A stretch of DNA of 60,081 nt. It comes from Pontibacter litorisediminis (GTDB lineage Bacteria > Bacteroidota > Bacteroidia > Cytophagales > Hymenobacteraceae). Location of the stretch: NCBI RefSeq assembly GCF_029360645.1, contig NZ_JARDUA010000012.1, positions 1 to 60,081 on the forward strand, read 5' to 3'. The first letter of the stretch is position 1. Every line of letters begins with the position of its first letter. The notes under the pieces were generated by a model. The model saw nothing but the letters and a program-made list of their open reading frames with translations, was not told the origin of the DNA and ran no database searches. Made by a program: the position numbers and the translations under genes. Below are positions 49,731 to 56,431 of this stretch, one piece after another.

Positions 49731-50489
49731 ATGACGAAAGTGATATCTATTGTAAATGCAAAGGGGGGGGTGGCGAAAACGACCAGCGCACTAGGGATTG
49801 GATACGCTTTGAAGGAAATGGGGAAGCAGGTGTTGCTTGTGGATCTAGATGCGCAGGCTAATTTAACAACTTCCGTGGGCATCTCTTCCAGAGAGGAGTG
49901 GAATATATCTGATGCGCTTTTGGATAACTGTAAAATCACGGCCGTTATTCGCGATGCAAACGGAGTAGACATTGCCTACTCTGGGCACTCCCTGATATCA
50001 AGAGAGAATGCAGTTGCGCATTCCGTTGCTGGAGCTGCTAAGTTACGGTCAGTCCTAAAGAAGGTGAAGGATAAGTATGACTACGTGATCATTGACTGTC
50101 CGCCATCATTGGGTATCTACACAGTAAATGCTTTGATCGCCTCAGATGAAGTATATATACCGATGGCTGCTGAACCTTTCGCTTGGAAAGGACTGGATAA
50201 AATGTTGGAAACAATTGACATCATTGTGGAAGAAGAGCTGAACCCAAAGCTTAAATTAGGAGGGTTGTTCTTTACCAATCATTCTAAAAATGCCCAGACA
50301 ATCTTGGGTAAAACCATTGTGAAGGAAGCACAGGAACAGTTAGGAGACAAAGTTATGCGAACGGCAATACGTACGAACGTGGCTTTAAACGAATGCCTGG
50401 TGATGAGCCAGGATGTGTTTTCCTATGCGCCTGATTCTAATGGGGCAAAAGATTACAGGGAGTTAACGCAAGAGATTATTAATAAATAA
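49731..50489 (+). CDS. parA: ParA-family partition ATPase
   Basis: A 252-residue ParA ATPase: the deviant Walker A KGGVAKTTS at about residues 11-19, the switch-type LLVDLDAQANLTTSVG, and DYVIIDCPPSLG. It distributes plasmid copies at division with a DNA-binding partner. The next gene (50551) encodes a ribbon-helix-helix-like protein suitable for that role, and AT-rich repeats flank both sides. The N-terminus starts directly at the ATPase core, so it is the small (type Ib-like) ParA that lacks a DNA-binding extension and needs a partner to bind the centromere. Confidence 0.92.
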   Translation: MTKVISIVNAKGGVAKTTSALGIGYALKEMGKQVLLVDLDAQANLTTSVGISSREEWNISDALLDNCKITAVIRDANGVDIAYSGHSLISRENAVAHSVAGAAKLRSVLKKVKDKYDYVIIDCPPSLGIYTVNALIASDEVYIPMAAEPFAWKGLDKMLETIDIIVEEELNPKLKLGGLFFTNHSKNAQTILGKTIVKEAQEQLGDKVMRTAIRTNVALNECLVMSQDVFSYAPDSNGAKDYRELTQEIINK

Positions 50490-50550
50490 TAATTTATTAA
50501 TAGTTAATAAAGTATTATGTTTGTGTGACTAAAAATAGAATACCTCTTTT

Positions 50551-50838
50551 ATGGCAACTAAAGATTCAAAGCGGTTTGATAACGTACTAGGTAAGCTTCA
50601 TGGTGTAAGGGCCGCTGAGTCAGCCACTGATCCTGCGGAGGGGGAGGTGCCTGTACCTGTGCCCCCCAAGCGAAAGAAAGAATCCAACAGGAAACGCATC
50701 ACTTTCTTTGTAGATGAGGTGCTGGAAGACTACATCGACAAAGGTACCCTGCATGAGATGTACAGAAGCAAATCCGATTTCGTGGAGTACATTCTAAAGG
50801 AATACTTTAAGGGTAAACCGTACCTCAAGAACAGATGA
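50551..50838 (+). CDS. ribbon-helix-helix-like partition partner (ParB/ParG-type)
   Basis: A 95-residue protein with a flexible Ser/Pro/Val-rich first half (about 15-45, containing VPVPVPPKRKKES) and a basic C-terminal half with RITFFVDEVLEDYIDKG and EYILKEYFKGK. The layout resembles ParG/CopG-like proteins: a disordered arm plus a ribbon-helix-helix. It lies 61 bases after parA. ParG-type proteins bind short repeats and stimulate ParA through the disordered arm. The assignment is from layout and position, not from a diagnostic motif. Confidence 0.65.
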   Translation: MATKDSKRFDNVLGKLHGVRAAESATDPAEGEVPVPVPPKRKKESNRKRITFFVDEVLEDYIDKGTLHEMYRSKSDFVEYILKEYFKGKPYLKNR

Positions 50839-51161
50839 TTCAAGCTGATTCCAAAATACTCAGCAGGAGAGAGGTGCTTCGGGAATACAGGCACCTGCGG
50901 TATGTGCGGGACAACACATCCTACTTCCTGTATTTTATTATGGAGGCGGGTGTCTGTGTGTATGTAGGGGAGACGAGCAACATCTTCTGGCGTATGGCCA
51001 AGCACAAGGCCAAGTGTACGGAGGCCTCTCAGATCTACCTGCAGGAATACGAGAACAAGGAACAGGTTTTGCGCCTGGAGCGGCACTACATCCAAACCCT
51101 AAAACCAAAGTTCAACAACCGCTTCTGCCAGGAAGGCCAGTTGGAGCTTTTTGCTGCTTGA
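50835..51161 (+). CDS. GIY-YIG nuclease-like protein in the partition operon
   Basis: A 108-residue protein. The core VCVYVGETSNIFWRMAKHK (about residues 39-57) is the GIY-YIG signature (YVG-E-T then R), and LERHYIQTLKPKFN supplies the glutamate. Its start overlaps the preceding gene by 4 bases (ATGA), so it is translationally coupled to the partition partner. A single-domain GIY-YIG protein in a par operon is unusual. Activity is inferred; it may alternatively be a DNA-binding relic of the fold. Confidence 0.75.
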   Translation: MIQADSKILSRREVLREYRHLRYVRDNTSYFLYFIMEAGVCVYVGETSNIFWRMAKHKAKCTEASQIYLQEYENKEQVLRLERHYIQTLKPKFNNRFCQEGQLELFAA

Positions 51162-51528
51162 ATTCGGCGAGGAAGAAAGGTGAGGTAGAAGAGTATTAGC
51201 TAGTTATATTAAGGTGATACCCAGTATCACTGACTACCTCTGCAAGCTGCAATATGAAATAGCCAATACCTCAACTCCAATAAGCTACTACACCGTTAGC
51301 AAAAGAATGCTTTAATCTGCTTTGAACAGAAGTACAGACTTTGGAGGGAGAAACTTATTGAGAGCGGACTTTATGATAGCTGCCATAGATTGTGCTTATG
51401 TACAAGGGATCTTAAGTGGAGCCACCGCATTCCGGCATCAAAGTTATAAGGGCACGTAATGGTCATTTACCTTGTTATAAACATAGCATTACAGGTACCT
51501 TGTTAAGGTTTGGAGCGTAAAAAAACAC
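51162..51528. other. intergenic region before the Fic toxin-antitoxin pair
   Basis: No gene is supported. Elements seen: a small palindrome GTGATAC-CCA-GTATCAC at 51214-51230 and the direct repeat TACCTTGTTA at 51468 and 51496, 28 bases apart. The direct repeats lie in the expected operator region before the antitoxin start at 51529. Confidence 0.5.
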
Positions 51529-51942
51529 ATGATAAAATTAACAGCAAACTTAGGGGATGGCACGACGATCACCATCGAGAACTTACGAGTTAACTCCTCA
51601 GAGGAGGAATATCTAGTTAAAGCTATAGAGGCTGCTAATCAGCACAAGCACTATTCAGCTGTTGATTACTTAGACTTTCTGCATAAGCAACTGAATAGCC
51701 ATCGTCTCATTACTAAGCAGCGCAAGGCGCTACAGCTCTTAGAGCAGTATAAGGCACGTTTGGCTAGTATTCCTTTGAACAGCGTTATGGAGCGCAGCAA
51801 ACATGTTAGGCAAACTAACCATATTGCGGCCTGTGAAGGGTGGGAGCCAACTACCTTTACACATGAATTGGACAAGCTGTGGGTAGAGGGTAAGATTACT
51901 TCAGATGAGCAAATTGAGCTGTTTAACCTCATGTACCTATAA
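51529..51942 (+). CDS. VbhA-like antitoxin of the Fic toxin
   Basis: A 137-residue protein. The C-terminal ~45 residues (TNHIAACEGWEPTTFTHELD, then KITSDEQIELFNL) resemble antitoxin VbhA, whose inhibitory helix carries S/T-x-x-x-E-G. Here Glu103-Gly104 fit, but the residue four before the glutamate is Ile99 instead of Ser/Thr. The first ~80 residues are a longer extension than in VbhA. Its stop touches the toxin start by one base (TAATG), a coupling arrangement. VbhA-type antitoxins block the ATP pocket of Fic toxins. Confidence 0.7.
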   Translation: MIKLTANLGDGTTITIENLRVNSSEEEYLVKAIEAANQHKHYSAVDYLDFLHKQLNSHRLITKQRKALQLLEQYKARLASIPLNSVMERSKHVRQTNHIAACEGWEPTTFTHELDKLWVEGKITSDEQIELFNLMYL

Positions 51943-52559
51943 TGACTGATCCGTACTGCTACTCTGGCACTGATGTACTGATTAATAAATTCAATATCCA
52001 AGATAAGGCGCAGCTGGACTTCATAGAGCTTAACCATTGGAGAATGAACCTCAATAAGTTTTCAACTAACCTTAAGGGGCGTCAGACGATAAATCTGGAC
52101 CTTTGGCAGCGTGTCCACAGGGAAACATTTGGAACGGTCTACACATGGGCCGGTGAGATACGGAGCGTGATGATATCAAAAGGGAATGCAGTGCATGCTG
52201 TGCCAAGCATGATTGGTCCCTATGCTAATCACCTTTTCGATGAGCTGAAGGCTGAGAAAGGTCTTAAGGGCGCTGATCTGGAAACATTCCTGCACAGGGG
52301 CGCTTACTACCTGGAGGAACTTAATGCTATTCACCCATTCAGAGAGGGTAATACCCGCACCATAAAAGTGCTGTTTTCTATTTTAGCACGCAATGCTGGG
52401 TACCGAGTTGATTGGACAAAAATAAGCTCGGCCGACTATAAGCAAGCAGAGAATGTTTCGTTTCAGCCTGGCAGGAAAGATCCACCCCCATTTTACCATC
52501 TACTTCAAAAGTCTGTGGAGCCATACCACCCCAAAATGGGAAGGCAGTTTAAGATGTAA
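51942..52559 (+). CDS. fic: Fic-family toxin (AMPylase-type)
   Basis: A 205-residue Fic protein. The active-site loop is HPFREGNTRT at 131-140, matching H-x-F-x-D/E-G-N-x-R: His131 is the catalytic base and Glu135/Arg139 bind metal and nucleotide. The fold includes the WxxxHxxxFG-type approach (LWQRVHRETFGTVYTWAG) and an ensuing helical core. Fic toxins transfer AMP to targets such as gyrase. It pairs with the VbhA-like antitoxin directly before it and should stabilise the plasmid. Confidence 0.9.
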   Translation: MTDPYCYSGTDVLINKFNIQDKAQLDFIELNHWRMNLNKFSTNLKGRQTINLDLWQRVHRETFGTVYTWAGEIRSVMISKGNAVHAVPSMIGPYANHLFDELKAEKGLKGADLETFLHRGAYYLEELNAIHPFREGNTRTIKVLFSILARNAGYRVDWTKISSADYKQAENVSFQPGRKDPPPFYHLLQKSVEPYHPKMGRQFKM

Positions 52560-52596
52560 TACATTCAAAGTATAAATCAAGTGCCTTTATTTTTAT

Positions 52597-52624
52597 CTAC
52601 TTACTTCAAACATGAAGTAAGTAG
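52597..52624. terminator. 12-bp perfect hairpin after fic
   Basis: CTACTTACTTCA and its exact complement around a 4-base loop, 38 bases after the fic stop. No T-run follows on either strand, so its role as a terminator is uncertain. Confidence 0.5.
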
Positions 52625-52677
52625 AGGCGCCGCCCATTCACTGAGCAAGCGCCTCCCTCTGCCTCTTCGGCAACTGG

Positions 52678-52818
52678 TTATAGTTTGGTGATCATCGTCA
52701 CAACCAACCCAACCATCATGCCGGCAAACTCTACCAGTCCCATGCTAACAGCTACCAGCATGATCACCAAAGCTAGCACCAGGCATACGCCTTTTACCAA
52801 TTTGTTGAAGTCTATCAT
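52678..52818 (-). CDS. small membrane peptide, 46 residues
   Basis: A 46-residue peptide (MIDFNKLVKGVCLVLALVIM...) with two close hydrophobic stretches. ATG 52818 is preceded 8 bases upstream by AAGGAG on the minus strand, a strong Shine-Dalgarno, which is rare among the genes here and supports the start. The longer frame to 52860 is less likely. No family is recognised. It lies alone between the fic module and the mob genes. Confidence 0.4.
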   Translation of the reverse strand: MIDFNKLVKGVCLVLALVIMLVAVSMGLVEFAGMMVGLVVTMITKL

Positions 52819-52860
52819 TTCGTTCTCCTTTCTAGTGCATAATGTGGCGCGCCCTACCAT

Positions 52861-53140
52861 TTTATATATCAGGTTATGCTCAGCCCCTTGGCAGTTATTT
52901 TCAATTTTCTTTCAGGCCTCATAGATAAATAGTCGGCAGGTTGGGCAAATGCCCGAAATCGGTGAAAAAAATCAAAATATTTTCTGACAAACCCGACATA
53001 GTATAGGATTGGAAATGTGTGCCGGTTAATAAAACAGGTAAGTTTATTTCTGCAGGGGCCGGTTAGTGCGGAATCTGTTTTGCAAGATGTGTTTATGTGG
53101 GTACAGAAACCTTTACAGGAGGTGGTGCCGTAGCAGGACT
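52861..53140. other. candidate oriT region upstream of the mobilisation genes
   Basis: About 280 bases with the direct repeat GCCGGTTA at 53021-53028 and 53058-53065, 37 bases apart, directly before the mobC-like gene. An oriT is expected here because relaxosome genes follow, but I cannot recognise the nick site. The region otherwise holds no gene. Confidence 0.4.
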
Positions 53141-53560
53141 ATGGAACAGCAAGGGTATGATGAAAACTGGAAGCCAAAAGGCGGCAGGCCCCGTTCAGAG
53201 AACCCGAGAGACAACACCTACAAGATCAGGTTCACCGATGATGAGCGGAAGGATCTGGACACACTCGCGGCTGATGCCGGGTACACCGACCTGAGCGCCT
53301 ACATTCGCGCCAGACTATTCTCCGGGGACACGGACTATAATCCCAAAGAGTTGTTTGTGGTGGCAAATCGCACAGGCGCAGCCCTTAAAAAGATAGGCAC
53401 AGACATAAACCAGGTGGCGCGCTACGTGCGGCTACTGGAGAAGCATAATATCCTAAGCGAGCAAGTACTGCAGGACTTCAACAGGAGCTTTGCAGAGCTT
53501 ATCCAAATTGAAGAAGAGTATGTGAAGGCCATACGCGCCTTCCTTCGTGCAGCAAAGTAA
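53141..53560 (+). CDS. MobC-like relaxosome accessory protein
   Basis: A 139-residue basic protein. The N-terminal half has a ribbon-helix-helix-like element (NTYKIRFTDDERKDLDTLAAD, LSAYIRARLFSG). The C-terminal half contains GAALKKIGTDINQVARYVRL, the MobC-type signature, and a helix with IEEEYVKAIRAF. MobC proteins help the relaxase melt the transfer origin. The frame is open from 53066, but ATG 53141 starts the folded part. It precedes the relaxase gene by 84 bases containing repeats. Confidence 0.82.
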   Translation: MEQQGYDENWKPKGGRPRSENPRDNTYKIRFTDDERKDLDTLAADAGYTDLSAYIRARLFSGDTDYNPKELFVVANRTGAALKKIGTDINQVARYVRLLEKHNILSEQVLQDFNRSFAELIQIEEEYVKAIRAFLRAAK

Positions 53561-53564
53561 AGTA

Positions 53565-53619
53565 CGCAGTGCGCATTGCGTAACCCGTAAGCCGCAGGCC
53601 TTACTGCGCAGTGCGCATT
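53565..53619 (+). repeat. 13-bp direct repeat between mobC and the relaxase gene
   Basis: CGCAGTGCGCATT occurs at 53565-53577 and 53607-53619, flanking a partial palindrome GTAAG...CTTAC. The element is GC-rich and compact, in the 84-base gap between the two mobilisation genes. Confidence 0.5.
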
Positions 53620-53644
53620 ATGCATAACCATAATACCTTCTGCT

Positions 53645-54220
53645 ATGATTGTAAAGATACTTTCCTCTGCCAGCTCCTTCTCGGGGGTGGGCTACAATGA
53701 GGAAAAGGTAGAAAGGGGTACAGCCCGATTGCTGGCTGCTGAGAACTTTGGTATGCTCGACATGGAGCGCCTGGTTAACTCAACAGCAGATATCAAAGCC
53801 TACCTTCAGCTATGGAGCAAGTCCGCAAACAATGAGAGAAAGGTACACCGGCCGCAGTTCCATGCGGTGATCTCCTGTAAGGGGCATGCCATGGAAGGCG
53901 AGGAGCTACTACGTATGGCTGAGCAGTACCTGCAGCGAATGGGCTACAGCCAGAACCCTTACCTAATCTACCTGCATAGTGACACCGTTAACAACCATGT
54001 GCATATTGTCTCCTCACGAGTTGACAGTGAAGGGCGAAAGATTGATGACTCCTTTGAGCGGAGGCGTTCGCAAGACATCATTCGGGAGATCTCACAAAGC
54101 ATAGAAGTGCAGGAGCAGCCAGAGCAGAGCGCAGCCGCTGGGTTGCTGGGCCTGATAGCTTCTGCTGCCAGAAAGCAGGAGGAGGAGCCCCTGCGCCGCA
54201 AGAGAAAACTAAACCGCTAA
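53645..54220 (+). CDS. relaxase/mobilisation nuclease (MOBP-like), short form
   Basis: A 191-residue relaxase: the candidate catalytic tyrosine is Tyr17 (GVGYNEEK), and the metal-binding motif H-x-D-T-V-N-N-H-V-H-I has His111, His118 and His120. It should cut the transfer origin and stay bound to the 5' end. Many Bacteroidetes relaxases are longer, with an extra C-terminal domain; this one ends soon after the nuclease domain, so it is either a minimal form or a truncated one. It lies 84 bases after mobC and 7 bases before the ParA-like traA gene. Confidence 0.85.
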   Translation: MIVKILSSASSFSGVGYNEEKVERGTARLLAAENFGMLDMERLVNSTADIKAYLQLWSKSANNERKVHRPQFHAVISCKGHAMEGEELLRMAEQYLQRMGYSQNPYLIYLHSDTVNNHVHIVSSRVDSEGRKIDDSFERRRSQDIIREISQSIEVQEQPEQSAAAGLLGLIASAARKQEEEPLRRKRKLNR

Positions 54221-54227
54221 CGATACC

Positions 54228-54869
54228 ATGAGAATTGTAATCGCAAACCAAAAGGGAGGAGTGGGTAAATCCACCAGCTGCGTATTGCTGGCCAACTACC
54301 TGACCCTTGAGAAAAACGAGGAGGTGGTGCTCTTCGACCTGGATATGCAGGAAACAGTGTTCTCCAAGTGGGAGCGCGACCGTGAGCTGTACGACAATGA
54401 GTCGCTGTATGAGGTGCTGAAGATGGAGCTGGAGGAGTACCCCCGCTATGCAGCCGACATAGCAGCATTGAAAGACCAAACGCAGGTCATCATAGACATG
54501 CCGGGCAGGTTGGATGACGATGCGATACTTGCCGTTCTGAAAGACGCCGACCTGATCATCTGCCCCATGGCCTACGAGCGCAGCGTGTTTGAGTCATCGC
54601 ATGTATTTGCCCGGGTGGCACGTCACCTGAACCCCAATAACAAGATCGTGTTTCTGCCTACCAGGCTAAATAAAACCATCAAGTACGAAATCAAAGAGAA
54701 GGTACGGCAGGCGCTGGCAAGCTTTGGAGAAATTGCACCGGAAATACCTGAGCGTGTGGCTTTGCAGCGCATCGATACGGTATCAATCGGGGCTGAGGCC
54801 AAGGAAATAGTGCAAGAGGCATTTGAATTTATCTACAGCAGCTACCTGAAAGAAAATGCATCACGATAA
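54228..54869 (+). CDS. traA: TraA-type ParA/MinD ATPase of the transfer region
   Basis: A 213-residue ATPase with NQKGGVGKSTS (about residues 7-17), LFDLDMQ and VIIDMPG, the same deviant Walker set as ParA. In Bacteroidetes conjugative elements such a protein is the first gene of the tra operon (TraA) and its role in transfer is not settled. It is distinct in sequence from the partition ParA at 49731. It follows the relaxase by 7 bases. Confidence 0.8.
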   Translation: MRIVIANQKGGVGKSTSCVLLANYLTLEKNEEVVLFDLDMQETVFSKWERDRELYDNESLYEVLKMELEEYPRYAADIAALKDQTQVIIDMPGRLDDDAILAVLKDADLIICPMAYERSVFESSHVFARVARHLNPNNKIVFLPTRLNKTIKYEIKEKVRQALASFGEIAPEIPERVALQRIDTVSIGAEAKEIVQEAFEFIYSSYLKENASR

Positions 54870-54963
54870 TATTCTAAGGTATTTCTATGATATTTAATTA
54901 GTTACAATAATATCACTATATAAAGTATTAAAATATCTCAACCTTTAAACATTGGTTTATCGT

Positions 54964-55320
54964 ATGACTAAAAACAAGAACAATCCAGTACTCGGTAGGA
55001 TTAAAGAATCCCTGAGAAACGAAAGCCTGCAGGGAGAACCTACCGCACATGAAGCGGCCCCTGATCTAACCAGCATCCTATCAGAGGGAGGTTTCCCTGA
55101 GGTGCACCAGGCACTGGAGTCCGCCAAAGCCGAGATGGTATTTGAAAGGCGGAGTGTTTACATCGACAATGAGAGCGCTGAGGTGCTCGATTTGCTCAGG
55201 AAGAAGGCAAAAATAAAATCCAGCCTGTTAGTGAGCTTCCTGCTTCGCGAGTTTTTCAGTAAGCATAAGGACTCTATACGACAGCTGATCGATATAAAAA
55301 GCAACAGTCTTTTGGACTAG
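54964..55320 (+). CDS. DUF3408-like transfer protein (TraB-type)
   Basis: A 118-residue protein. The N-terminal half is flexible (ESLRNESLQGEPTAHEAAPD); the C-terminal part has RRSVYIDNESAEVLDLLRKK and LVSFLLREFFSKHKDS, a ribbon-helix-helix-like layout similar to DUF3408 proteins of Bacteroidetes tra regions. ATG 54964 is chosen over the TTG at 54952. It follows traA after an AT-rich 94-base gap that probably holds a promoter. It may be a DNA-binding partner of TraA; function is inferred. Confidence 0.6.
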   Translation: MTKNKNNPVLGRIKESLRNESLQGEPTAHEAAPDLTSILSEGGFPEVHQALESAKAEMVFERRSVYIDNESAEVLDLLRKKAKIKSSLLVSFLLREFFSKHKDSIRQLIDIKSNSLLD

Positions 55321-55388
55321 CCGAAGCTTCGCTTGGCGGTGAGGCCGGCCCCTGCATAAAGCATCGTGTTTAACCTAAATATTGAGCT

Positions 55389-55760
55389 ATGGCATGGAGT
55401 GTATTTCTTCCGGTTATCCTTTTGGGCTATACAGCCTACTACGCCCTCAACATACTTTACGACCTCATGGCTGGTCGCAGGAAGAAAGGAGCCACAGCTG
55501 GCGGCGTGCAGTACAGCGTTGACGATCTGGCCGCCTATGAGGAGGCTCCCACAGAAGTGCCCTATGATCTAGAATACCCCGACGATATTGAAGACCACCA
55601 AGAGCAGGTGGAGTACGAAGAAGATGATGAGTTTGAAGAGGAGGAACCAGTCGTACCCATCAGCATAGCTCCAACGCCCACCCTGCAAGTAGAGGGACAG
55701 GGCATCCCACTGGAGCAGTTCATCAAAGAAGCAAAGTCTTATTCCAGTTCAATATTCTAA
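55389..55760 (+). CDS. small one-pass transfer protein (TraC/D-position)
   Basis: A 123-residue protein with a single N-terminal membrane helix (about residues 3-22) and a highly acidic cytoplasmic or periplasmic linker (EEYEEDDEFEEEEPV). It sits before traE in the order expected for TraC/TraD-like genes; I do not recognise a family motif. The start is ATG 55389. It is part of the operon, ending 22 bases before traE. Confidence 0.6.
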   Translation: MAWSVFLPVILLGYTAYYALNILYDLMAGRRKKGATAGGVQYSVDDLAAYEEAPTEVPYDLEYPDDIEDHQEQVEYEEDDEFEEEEPVVPISIAPTPTLQVEGQGIPLEQFIKEAKSYSSSIF

Positions 55761-55782
55761 TCACAAACCAAAACCGAGCTTT

Positions 55783-56079
55783 ATGAAAAAGAAACTTACA
55801 CTCTCCGTGTTGGCGATGCTGGCTTTTGTTCAGTCTGGTATGTCTCAGGGCGTAGCAGGTATCGATGCGGCCTCCTCAGAACTCACTACTTACATTGATC
55901 CCATCGGTACACTCATCATTGTCATTGGCGCCATTGTAGGCTTCGTAGGCGGCGTGCGCGTGTTCATCAAGTGGAACTCAGGAGACCAGGACACCCAGAA
56001 GTCTATCATGGGTTGGATGGGCTCGTGCGTGTTCCTCATGCTGGTAGGCGTGGTTGTCAGGGCATTCTTCGGCGTGTAA
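55783..56079 (+). CDS. traE: conjugal transfer protein TraE (DUF4134, VirB2-like)
   Basis: A 98-residue protein with a signal sequence (SQG at about residue 22) and two membrane helices (about 40-64, IIVIGAIVGFVGGVRVF, and 76-96). The pattern GDQDTQKSIMGWMGSC between them is typical of TraE/DUF4134. It is the pilin-like or VirB2-like component of the apparatus. It is followed by traF after 4 bases. Confidence 0.88.
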   Translation: MKKKLTLSVLAMLAFVQSGMSQGVAGIDAASSELTTYIDPIGTLIIVIGAIVGFVGGVRVFIKWNSGDQDTQKSIMGWMGSCVFLMLVGVVVRAFFGV

Positions 56080-56083
56080 GCCT

Positions 56084-56377
56084 ATGAGCCGGGACAGGCA
56101 GGCATACAGTTTCAGTGTTTACAAAGGCCTTCAGCAGCCGATAGTGTTTAAAACGCTGAAGGGCCGCTACATCTATTGGGGGCTGGCCAGCATACTGGCT
56201 GGCTTCCTGGCGGCCGTCATCCTTACCGTTACCGTCAACTTCCTGACGGGCTTCCTGGCACTGCTGACAGTCTCGCTCTCCGGTCTGCTCTACACCAACA
56301 GCAGGCAGAAGAAAGGGCTGCACGCAAAGTCCAGATCCGAAGGAGTGTTTATCGTTCCCGCCCGATACAGGCGCTAG
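56084..56377 (+). CDS. traF: conjugal transfer protein TraF (DUF4133, VirB3-like)
   Basis: A 97-residue protein with two adjacent membrane helices (about 33-70) and the VYKGLQQPIVFKTLKGRYIYW N-terminus that is typical of TraF/DUF4133. VirB3-like proteins attach to the VirB4-type ATPase, which is the next gene. A longer frame starts at 56054 but overlaps traE; ATG 56084 is preferred. Confidence 0.85.
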   Translation: MSRDRQAYSFSVYKGLQQPIVFKTLKGRYIYWGLASILAGFLAAVILTVTVNFLTGFLALLTVSLSGLLYTNSRQKKGLHAKSRSEGVFIVPARYRR

Positions 56378-56431
56378 GGCGCAGGCTCTGCCCGCTCTGG
56401 TGCCCCAAGGGTATACCAGACTGACCAAGTT

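Larger units (their letters stand above)
48902..50511. repeat. GTTAATAAA repeats: candidate partition centromere
   Basis: The 9-mer GTTAATAAA occurs exactly eight times (starting 48902, 48947, 49415, 49426, 49436, 49523, 49702, 50503; 49415 and 49426 inverted), with more one-base variants (ATTAATAAA, CTTAATAAA). At 49425-49447 two copies form a 23-base perfect palindrome. They flank parA on both sides. A ribbon-helix-helix-like partner, which binds short repeats in other plasmids, is encoded next to parA. Confidence 0.65.

Noticed and set aside
51429..51445. Short match (CATTCCGGCATCAAAG) to the coupling-protein gene near 5870
   Set aside because: A 16-base match is expected by chance at this scale and flanking sequence does not match; not treated as a gene fragment.
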